Part shown: positions 46,901 to 55,387 of the stretch, in pieces | Position numbering within the stretch: position 1 is the first letter of the stretch | Layout: every line of letters starts with the position of its first letter | Source: Nematostella vectensis | Taxonomy: Eukaryota; Cnidaria; Anthozoa; Actiniaria; Edwardsiidae | Direction of reading: 5' to 3' | Length of the DNA stretch: 64,000 bases | NCBI RefSeq assembly: GCF_932526225.1 | Contig: NC_064035.1 | Coordinates: 8,357,296 to 8,421,295 of the forward strand | Program-made: the position numbers and the translations under genes | The notes under the pieces: model-generated | Databases searched by the model: none | The model's input: only the letters and a program-made list of their open reading frames with translations | Told to the model about the DNA's origin: nothing

Positions 46901-49900
46901 TCTTCTTGATTGAAGTATATCACCATCAATCGACTGAAGGTTTTGGATAACCCAAGGCCTTTTGCAACTTCTTTTATGAATGATTTCAAAGTTTCAAACA
47001 TCAGTTGTTGGTGATTCTCATTGAAGAAGTGCGTGTCGATTAAAAAGGCTAAGTTGACTGGCAGGAAGCATTCCTTTGGAGCTATGTGGTTAAAAAGAGT
47101 ATACAGTCGGTTTATTTATTTAGTAACATAAAATTACCCCCTACATTTGTAAAAATTATGGTACAACAGAATATCGAGCGAATTCCATCAAGGCACTGTT
47201 TTCCTTAAATTTTTTTTTGTTCTCTATGGGTATTCCTGTATATTTTTTCAATCAAACAGTATGATTTAATTTTACAATAAATCCAAAACAGTATCCTATA
47301 GCTATTTTAAATCATGGTAATTATCCTGGGACACAATTTTTGGCGGCGCGCTGCTCAAACTTTGTTTGTCAGCAGCCTATTGGTGAGCGGCAGACCGCTT
47401 CACTGTAAGACCGGGGTCCACCATGTAGGAATAATGGTTCTGTCACCTCATTGCTCGTACTGCATACTCGACTATCTTATTTAGATATGAGCTAGAAATG
47501 TCGGCAACAGGTCATCACCTTTGGTTAAAAATACCAGCTAACCTATATACTCCATTTATATCCCAAAGCAAAATAAACGTTTTTTAAAAAGCCAAAATGC
47601 AATATCAAAAGTAGATATATATCATACACTACTAACCTGCACGATCACACAAGAGGTTCAAAAACTGTGGCAATACTAACGGCAAGTCGACGGGAGACGC
47701 AACTTCTGCAGTATGTGTCGTACTTGTGTCCGTTTCAGGTTTATCTGATGTACTTTCCTTACTCCTTAGGTTAACTGAAAACACCTTGATTCCCCTCTCT
47801 GTAACCCTCATCCGCCATCCATCATTTACGCGAAGAAGCTGGTCAACAAATGTTATAAGGACTTTCACACGCGAGGAGTACTCCTCTCCTGTCGATAAGA
47901 CCTCCTCGCCAAGTGCCACAGCATCGCGTATGGAGGTCTCTCTTGGCTGATGTGGGTCATACAGTAAAGAGTCAAGTTCTTGCAGGAATTCTTTCTGCTT
48001 GAAGGCCTTCAGTCTACGAAAGATGTGGGCACCATTACCGTAAGTGATGATTGCGATCCGGCTTGGTCCATGCTTGAACATGCCAAAAACTGCCTTGACG
48101 AACTTTATTTGAGTTTCAAAATGTAAGCCAATTGATGAAGATGTATCGATGATGAAAACAATATCCACCGGCGAGAAGCATTTCTTGGTATCTTCAAAAG
48201 AGCAAGAGTTAGAATTGAAGCACTTTATCATGTAAATACTTTTACAACACTCAAGCTAGGCCAAACTCGTGTAATACATCGAAATAGCAGAATAAACCAT
48301 CGGTTCGTAGCCACCGTTAGATTCACAATAAACATAAGCTGGTAAATTGTCTCCCGCATGTTACATGCCTGTGGACTTAAAGATGCGACCACGAACATCT
48401 GAGACAGCTTTCGTAATCGAGAAAAACACTTTAAGAACTTGGCGATCAATTTCAAACTAGTTATAATAAAAATACTTAGACGTTATACCCAAAAACGTGC
48501 AAATTTATAGAAACTGTTATCCTACCACAGCGAATAGAGAAAGATGAGTTTACACTCTAGAAGTCTACATCCTCAAAGATCGGTGAGACTTGTAGGCGCA
48601 TAACGGTAAACCTATCAAATTAACAAGTACGGCCTACTGACTTGTAGGCGCATAACGGTGGAAACCTATCAAATTAACAAGTACGGCCTACTGACTTGTA
48701 GGCGCATAACGGTAGAGACCTATCAAATTAACAAGTACGGCCTACTGACTTGTAGGCTCATAACGGTAGAAACCTATCAAATTAACAAGTACGGCCTACT
48801 GACTTGTAGGCGCATAACGGTGGAAACCTATCAAATTAACAAGTACGGCCTACTGACTTGTAGGCGCATAACGGTGGAAATCTATCAAATTAACAAGTAC
48901 GGCCTACTGACTTGTAGGCGCATAACGGTGGAAACCTATCAAATTAACAAGTACGGCCTACTGACTTGTAGGCGCATAACGGTAGAAACCTATCAAATTA
49001 ACAAGTACGGCCTACTGACTTGTAGGCGCATAACGGTAGAAACCTATCAAATTAACAAGTACGGCCTACTGACTTGTAGGCGCATAACGGTGGAAACCTA
49101 TCAAATTAACAAGTACGGCCTACTGACTTGTAGGCGCATAACGGTGGAAACCTATCAAATTAACAAGTACGGCCTACTGACTTGTAGGCGCATAACGGTG
49201 GAAACCTATCAAATTAACAAGTACGGCCTACTGACTTGTAGGCTCATAACGGTAGAAACCTATCAAATTAACAAGTACGGCCTACTGACTTGTAGGCGCA
49301 TAACGGTAGAAACCTATCAAATTAACAAGTACGGCCTACTGACTTGTAGGCGCATAACGGTGGAAACCTATCAAATTAACAAGTACGGCCTACTGACTTG
49401 TAGGCGCATAACGGTAGAAACCTATCAAATTAACAAGTACGGCCTACTGACTTGTAGGCGCATAACGGTGGAAACCTATCAAATTAACAAGTACGGCCTA
49501 CTGACTTGTAGGCGCATAACGGTAGAAACCTATCAAATTAACAAGTACGGCCTACTGACTTGTAGGCGCATAACGGTGGAAACCTATCAAATTAACAAGT
49601 ACGGCCTACTGACTTGTAGGCGCATAACGGTAGAAACCTATCAAATTAACAAGTACGGCCTACTGACTTGTAGGCGCATAACGGTAGAAACCTATCAAAT
49701 TAACAAGTACGGCCTACTGACTTGTAGGCTCATAACGGTGGAAACCTATCAAATTAACAAGTACGGCCTACTGAATGCTCATTTTTTTTTCTACCGTCGC
49801 CGTCCTCGATGCGTCTTCCTATAGACCCTATCAAAAGTCCAGGACGTCTTCATATAATAAAGTCCCTAACAAAAATCGATACAACTTCTGATAAAAGTTA

Positions 49901-52351
49901 CTTACCCAGGCTGCTTACCTATTAGCTCGCACAGCCGTCCTGATATCTTTCTTTGTGAATCTTGTGGAGCGCTAGTAGGGCTCATATTCACATAGTCACC
50001 AGGTTTCTCCACAACGGAGGCTAATATGCTCGGGTTCTCTCCACCACTTCCTATCTCTACAGCAAGCAGCTGAACCCGCGCTCTCTTTAACGCTTCTGAC
50101 GCCTCCTGAATGAATCCAAAATTATCTGTGTCCCAGTTACCGCGAACAGAAAACAACACAGCAATCTTCGGTACGTTTTTTCTTGGTTTGTAACGGTAAC
50201 CATATACTTCGAACACAGTAGCAAGAAGACCGTCTTCAATGCGACTCAAACCCCGACTCGGTGATTGCGTCAAGCTTTGAACGGCAGCTATAAAATCTTC
50301 GGCGTTGTTCTTCTGGTTGAATGGTATGGGGATCGTTACGGTATCACTATAGGCGATGACGGCGATCCTACTGGTAGATGGCGAGACATGTATAGCGCTC
50401 ACTAGCTCCATTGCGGTGCGCTTTTGAACATGGAATAATTTTTCGTCTACTTTTATGGAGTTGTCTATTAGAAAGACTATGTCTGCGTGGTAAAAGCATT
50501 GATCAAAGGACTTTGGAACTGAAAAAAGAAAGTACGATTTTGGTAAAAGCATTGATCAAAGGGCTTTGGAACTGAAAAACGAAAGTACGGTTTTGCTATA
50601 AATATATTTTGTGTTGAACGCCACAAAACGTAGCTATACCATAGCTGCCATAGCTATTAAAGCTACCAGAGTGTAGTCATTGAAGTACAAAACTCCAAAC
50701 ACAATACCAAGGGAGGTACCACAGTATTTTTATAGTATTCTTATTTAGAATAGAATCCCCAATACATCCACTCTGTCCAAAGAAAGATGATTTTGCATTA
50801 AACGTTAGGCAAAGGGTTATGAAAAAAATAAGAAAGCTACAATGGAGGAGGAATACCCACAGACTATATTTTTCTTGGTGACCAAAAGCATAATTCTTTC
50901 AAAAAAAAAATATAGCAAATACCTTCACAGGCCTTTTCTTGTGGCAGCGAAACGACCTCAGTTAGCTCCGCGTACGATTTGAGTGTAAGGATGTCACCAT
51001 TTTTAACACCAAAACTATGACTTATCTGTCTAACAGATTCGTCTCCTATACAGGACAAGACAATGCGCACTCGAGCATGGCGCAACGTGAGAGATACGTC
51101 GCTCAGCCTTTTCTGGGTCTCAGTAGCAATTTCTCCGTCTAGGATGACAAATAGTGTTTTGAATGCCCTCTTGCGCGCGGCACCACTTGCGCTAAACAGT
51201 CTGTCGTGTGCTAGTTCAAGAGCAGTGTCAAGTGTCGGGGAAGTTAACGTCCACCTTGAACTTCCGGTATCTCTGGTGAAGAGCCCAGCAGGGTTTGGGA
51301 AACCTCCAGCAGCAAAGCTGAGAGGTTTGGATCCGTATGTTATTATCGCCACACGTGCGTTCGGGTTGAGAAGACAAATCAGACTCGATGATGTGGCTAT
51401 GAAAGCTTTCGCATTGTTGAGATTGTCTTTGTTTTCACTGTAAGGCACAATAAACCCCACATCGACAGGAGACATACACTCGCTTTTAGCTACAATAAAA
51501 GGATGGAAAGATTACAGTATTCAAAATCATCAGGCATCATAATTTTCAGGCTCTGAGATACCATTCTAACTATTAAATCAACTTTTCTACAAACTCATAT
51601 CTGAGTAGTTTAATCGTCTGAAAGGATATCAAGCACGTACATATACACACCCACTACGTAATCGTACACTCGTATCTTTTTATTTGCTTACCGCTAAGCC
51701 AGCCGATACCTCTACTAAAAAATACAAACATGTGATAAAGAATGCCTCGAATACGATTAGATAACTTCCCATCGAGTGCCTTAAGCCAGCAAGGTCATGC
51801 AGATATTGCCGGATTTCACACGTAAACTTTGTCGGTTTAAAACAAACAAAAGCTTAACAGTAAATTACATTTTACCCACAACACTGCACGGTGACACTCT
51901 CTAAATTCTAATATTTGATACGGCAGCTATTCCGGCACGACTATCGTATAGTAGCTCTTGGCTAGATTGAGTTAATTTAAGTACTGTGCGTAACTTTTTT
52001 TCTGCGCAAAAGAACGCCGACAATATCCTTCCCGCGGCGGGCCCCGTTCTCATGTCTTTCCTGATATCATGCATAGAGTACAAAATAAATCGAACCTGCG
52101 GTTGAAAATAAAGTATACGCGATTTCTTAGTGTAAATGTAGTAGATGATGGCGAAAATAAACGCAATGCTGTGTATAGGTCTACACAACCTTTAATTATG
52201 TTTTAATGAAAAGCTCCCGGAGGCACTAAAACAAAGCACTCTAGCAACCAAACTCTTTACAGACTTTACGAATAACACACTTACCCCACGAGAATACAAG
52301 CACGTTCAGCAGAAGAGGGACGAAAGGTAGACGAGAGTTGACGAAGGCCAT
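34359..52351 (-). CDS. vWA gene A: secreted protein with 13 tandem vWA domains (2531 aa model)
   Basis: Twenty exons can be joined by visible AG/GT borders, and the total of 7596 nt closes one frame. Exons from 5' to 3': 52285-52351; 50923-51489; 49919-50518; 47637-48191; 46801-47081; 45853-46162; 45115-45684; 44540-44768; 44128-44323; 43851-43998; 43184-43581; 42490-42673; 39644-40240; 39106-39446; 38354-38588; 37884-38056; 37289-37691; 36059-36598; 35111-35701; 34359-34969. Every domain border is a phase 1 intron, the signature of tandem duplication of symmetric modules. Apart from the signal peptide and vWA domains nothing else is present: no transmembrane helix, EGF or collagen. vWA domains bind protein ligands, often through a metal ion, so an extracellular matrix or mucus adhesive role is likely (inference). 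Collagen VI and matrilin vWA domains are the nearest well-known relatives. Each domain is listed separately. Confidence 0.8.
35111..35701 (-). CDS. gene A vWA domain 12
   Basis: Residues about 2132-2328, one exon. The first MIDAS motif has decayed to DSSAP. The YRLDEAL and IMDAS equivalents remain. Cys brackets QKC and DLC are kept. Confidence 0.8.
36059..36598 (-). CDS. gene A vWA domain 11
   Basis: Residues about 1952-2131, one exon. The MIDAS is lost (GSEVA in place of DxSxS, VTSAM in place of TDG). Cys brackets FDVC and EAC are kept. It is the shortest domain (180 residues). Confidence 0.75.
37289..38056 (-). CDS. gene A vWA domain 10 (two exons)
   Basis: Exons 37884-38056 and 37289-37691 with a phase 0 intron after SDTAK. 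The MIDAS is complete: DSSGS, YGTRMDLAL and LTDGRQT. The N-terminal bracketing Cys (KPC) is present but the C-terminal one is missing (HTKSREIT). Confidence 0.85.
38354..39446 (-). CDS. gene A vWA domain 9 (two exons)
   Basis: Exons 39106-39446 and 38354-38588 with a phase 0 intron after NYVPK. The acceptor is tttgatttag at 38589-38590, which restores FLVHLIGGKQSS. DTSSD and LIGG show a decayed MIDAS. Both bracketing Cys are absent. Confidence 0.75.
39644..40240 (-). CDS. gene A vWA domain 8
   Basis: Residues about 1369-1567, one exon. VDASDA and TVHGNQ show a lost MIDAS. Cys brackets KLC and RVC are kept. The exon ends in a basic ESKTRG. Confidence 0.8.
40544..42489. repeat. 53/56-bp minisatellite built on a 5' splice donor, about 36 copies
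   Basis: The unit on the plus strand is CTCTTACCAATTTGCTTACG, then GGCGCATCTAAGTAACCTGA, then ACATCTGATCAGG. A variant has ATGTTCTAAG (3 bp longer). The end nearest the exon runs directly into the 3' border of the domain 7 exon. The junction sequence AAGCAAATTG|GTAAGAGC (minus strand) is present in nearly every unit. It lies in the intron between domains 7 and 8. Confidence 0.95.
42490..43581 (-). CDS. gene A vWA domain 7 (two exons)
   Basis: Exons 43184-43581 and 42490-42673 with a phase 0 intron after NDAVSPR. The MIDAS is complete: DSSGS, KTTRIDKGL and MTDGRQT. Cys brackets IRC and HIC are kept. The final exon base pairs seed the adjacent minisatellite. Confidence 0.85.
43851..44768 (-). 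CDS. gene A vWA domain 6 (three exons)
   Basis: Exons 44540-44768, 44128-44323 and 43851-43998, with phase 2 and phase 0 internal introns. First motif DASQS is kept, but the third reads ITNGQG (Asn for Asp). Cys brackets KRC and AAC are kept. It is the only domain cut into three exons. Confidence 0.8.
45115..45684 (-). CDS. gene A vWA domain 5
   Basis: Residues about 794-983, one exon. HTSER replaces DxSxS, though LITDRPW keeps its Asp. Both bracketing Cys are missing (starts PTKSPHPAH, ends VVKKTG). Confidence 0.8.
45853..47081 (-). CDS. gene A vWA domain 4 (two exons)
   Basis: Exons 46801-47081 and 45853-46162 with a phase 0 intron after TQGST. DTHFF and MPTND show a lost MIDAS. Cys brackets KEC and RIC are kept. 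The internal intron is filled by a minisatellite. Confidence 0.75.
46250..46800. repeat. about 90-bp minisatellite built on a 5' splice donor, about 6 copies
   Basis: The diverged unit includes ATTGCAAAACGTACAGGTGC, then TTCCTTTTAGCATCTTTAAC and ATATTGCAAACCTTACAAAA. The part ATTGCAAAAC.TA.AG.TGCTTCCTT copies the domain 4 exon border at 46801 (minus strand GGAAGCACT|GTAAGTTTTGCA). It lies entirely within the domain 4 internal intron. Confidence 0.85.
47637..48191 (-). CDS. gene A vWA domain 3
   Basis: Residues about 412-596, one exon. DTSSS and ETSIRDAV keep the first two MIDAS motifs, but the third is ITFVDQ. Cys brackets KKC and LLC are kept. A Ser/Thr-rich insertion (KESTSDKPETDTSTTH) replaces the usual fifth-strand to helix loop. 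Confidence 0.8.
48589..49774. repeat. 54-bp minisatellite, 22 nearly identical copies
   Basis: The unit is CTTGTAGGCGCATAACGGTG, then GAAACCTATCAAATTAACAA, then GTACGGCCTACTGA. Copies differ mainly at ggtGg/ggtAg and at GCGC/GCTC. It sits in the intron between domains 2 and 3. An open plus-strand frame through it is a by-product of the 18-codon period. Confidence 0.95.
49919..50518 (-). CDS. gene A vWA domain 2
   Basis: Residues about 212-411, one exon. DNSIK and FSVRG show a decayed MIDAS. Cys brackets DQC and RLC are kept. A 40-bp copy of the 5' exon border (TGGTAAAAGCATTGATCAAA) is duplicated just upstream at about 50540-50580. Confidence 0.8.
50923..51489 (-). CDS. gene A vWA domain 1
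   Basis: Residues about 23-211, one exon directly after the signal exon. VPYSE replaces DxSxS, so metal binding is lost. ILDGEI keeps the Asp. Cys brackets SEC and KAC are kept. Confidence 0.8.
52285..52351 (-). CDS. gene A signal-peptide exon
   Basis: ATG 52351-52349 encodes MAFVNSRLPFVPLLLNVLVF then SW, a hydrophobic signal peptide, and ends at a phase 1 donor (TCGTGGG|GTAAG). Phase 1 matches domain 1. It marks the start of gene A, separate from gene B upstream. Confidence 0.75.
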
Positions 52352-54022
52352 GATGCACTCAACAGCTACCCATCATTAGACTACCAGCTCACCCAAGTCT
52401 ACGTATAACAACTGAATTAGGTAGAGTAAAGCCACTAAGTCAAGTTGAGGTTTTGGATGTCCTGCTGTTAAAGATGTTTTGCTCGTTGTACCTTTGCAAC
52501 CAAAAGATATCACAAAGTCCTAGGGTATAAAGGTTAAGCAAACACCACGTTGATAAATACCAAGTAAAATATCTCACAAGGCTGATATGTCGTTTTTGAG
52601 GTGCTTCTTTCTGTGCGCGCTAAGTTATAAACACCGCTCGGAACCACTTACTGAATTCCTTGTTTTTTTTGGGGCGGAGTTAACCGGATAATAGATTGTT
52701 GTGCGAAACCTTTTTCTCCTAAGGCTCCGACGTTAAGTCATGCAATGGCTACTATGATGTACGATAGAGATCCACGAGCTACGCTTATCGCAGGTTTTAA
52801 AGCAAAGAAATATTCCAGACACGGGCGGCAGGATAACGGTTAAAATACTTTTAATCTTTGAGCTAATCAACGTTAGTTTTACATGCTACGGATTCGAGAG
52901 AACGGTCATGCAATAGTCTCGGGGCGTAATTGGCCAGATGAAAAACAATATTGATCTACAAAAACTAAAACATAAGCTATTCTTTCCTAGTAAAATTAGT
53001 TCGAAATAACACCACACACACACAAAAAAAAATTACTAATACTTTTAAAGGTCTTGACCTGGATATTCTTTTCCCGATCAAACAGATAAGGGACATGTTC
53101 TTTTACATGGGTTTCTGTAGTGGTACATGAGATCGCTTACAGCTTTTCTAGAAATTACATGCTTGTCAACAACTTTCATCAAATTAAGCTTAAAACGATT
53201 TATTGTGTTGCTGGAGGCCATAAAGCGGCGATACTATCTCAAGAGAATTAAATCACGCGAACTAATAACAAGAAAAAAAAATTTCTGAAGCTAACGAATG
53301 ACATTACCATATGGTATAGATAGTACATAGGAAAAATAAATCATGTTAGGTCAGTAGATGAGGTATTCTTGCCTTTTCTTTTGTCTAAAATAATCACGTG
53401 ACGGGTTATTTAGTATTTATTTCCTGACCAAGTATCTATCCCAACCCTTTTTAATTCAAATATGAGAAACTAAACCTTGGATTAGGTATAATATGTCACC
53501 TTCGAAAAACGCAAATCAAAAATGCTATTTGCTAGAGTAGATATACCAAAATAATTATCTTTGTAGACTAATAAAAACATTCCATGCTAAATTTTTGCTC
53601 GTGAGATATTATCATCTCCGTAATTGTTATCAGATTGTTTCGATATGTCTTCCAGATAAAAGTCTGATGTCTGCTTCGGAAGGTTAAGGCGGTAGTCTAT
53701 ATTCAGAATGCTGGATCCTGGGACCGCTTCCTCGTCGTCGCCACGTCCTTATTCTCGCTTCAGCATTAGTTGAGTCCTTTTTCACAGTACGGTCAACTGA
53801 AATCTTTGCGGCAGTCAGTGCTTCTTTATTGTTTACCTAATAAATAAAACAAACTTAAATACGCCTATTTTGACGACAAAGACGACAAAGATCCCTATTG
53901 GGATCAAACACATCTCATACCAAAATCAACACACCTTTTCCGTCTTAATAAAAAGCCTTTAACCTCGTTGGAATTACGAGCAGCGTGTACTCTGTGCTAT
54001 GAATTACTGCTGGTCCAATACT
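52352..54022. other. 5' flank of vWA gene A
   Basis: No gene seen. A+T-rich, and expected to contain the gene A promoter. No TATA box could be assigned with confidence. Confidence 0.5.
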
Positions 54023-54929
54023 CAGGTATTACAAAATGCGTCAGGTATTACAAAGTGCGTCAGAGGTATTACAAAATGCGTCAGGTATTACAAAGTGCTT
54101 CCAGGTATTACAAAGTGCGTCAAAGGTATTACAAAATGCGTCAGGTTTTACGAAATGCGTCAGGTTTTACAAAATGCGTCAGAGGTATTACAAAGTGCGT
54201 CAGGTATTACAAAGTACGTCAGGTATTACAAAGTGCGTCAGCTATTACAAAGTGCGTCAGCTATTACAAAGTGCGTCAGGTATTACAAAGTGCGTCAGGT
54301 ATTACTAAGTGCGTCAGGTATTACAAAGTGCGTCAGGTTTTACAAAGTGCGTCAGGTTTTACAAAGTGCGTCAGGTTTTACAAAGTGCGTCAGCTATTAC
54401 AAAGTGCGTCAGCTATTACAAAGTGCGTCAGGTATTACAAAGTGCGTCAGGTTTTACAAAATGCGTCAGGTATTACAAAGTGCGTCAGGTTTTACAAAGT
54501 GCGTCAGGTATTACAAAGTGCGTCAGGTATTACAAAGTGCGTCAGCTATTACAAAGTGCGTCAGCTATTACAAAGTGCGTCAGGTATTACAAAGTGCGTC
54601 AGGTTTTACAAAATGCGTCAGAGGTATTACAAAGTGCGTCAGGTTTTACAAAATGCGTCAGGTATTACAAAGTGCGTCAGGTATTACAAAGTGCGTCAGG
54701 TATTACAAAGTGCGTCAGGTATTACAAAGTGCGTCAGGTATTACAAAGTGCGTCAGGTTTTACAAAATGCGTCAGGTATTACAAAGTGCGTCAGGTATTA
54801 CAAAGTGCGTCAGAGGTATTACAAGTGCGTCAGGTTTTACAAAATGCGTCAGAGGTATTACAAAATGCGTCGGGTATTACAAAACGCGTCAGCTATTACA
54901 AAGTGCTTCCAGGTATTACAAAGTGCGTT
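54023..54929. repeat. 19-bp minisatellite, about 47 copies
   Basis: The unit is GTATTACAAAGTGCGTCAG. Variants are GTTTTACAAA, CTATTACAAA and AAAATGCGTC, and a few copies are 2 bp longer (AGAGGTATT). It lies in the intergenic spacer between genes A and B. All three plus frames are open for long stretches as a by-product. Confidence 0.95.
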
Positions 54930-55387
54930 TGTGCAGTCGCAGCCATATGATTTATGTATCAGGTCAAGAGATCACGTGACCTTTTTGGGTGGCAAATTCA
55001 AAACAAAATGATCAAACAAAAAAATCAGAAATAACTGCGCCTCTCACACTAGAGAAAGCCAAGGAAATAAAAGCTTCAAATGAAACTAAACCTTTTCTGA
55101 AAGAAAAGAATTCTGGAGAATTCTGAAGAATAAGTTTCTTTTTGTTGCTGTTATTTTGCCGCTAAAAGCCAGATCGCGCGTTGGTTTTCCACCCAAACAG
55201 TCACGTGATCTCTAAGCGCAAGTCCCCTATTATCATGAAAACCACAATGATCTATGTGGAGTTTTTCAGACTAGCTTTTTTCCCTCTCTTATGGTGGATT
55301 GATTTAGTCGAGGCCCACCAAAAACTTCATTGCCCCTTTAATAAAAGAAAACAATGGGGAATTGATGCATCAAGTGTGCCGCTTACC

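Noticed and set aside
48658-49824. 388-codon plus-strand frame
   Set aside because: It is the 54-bp minisatellite read through. The period is a multiple of three and the array lies in a gene A intron on the other strand.
53968-55011. Long plus-strand frames of 213-347 codons
   Set aside because: All three frames are open because the 19-bp repeat cycles through them. The peptide is the repeat translated in rotating frames.
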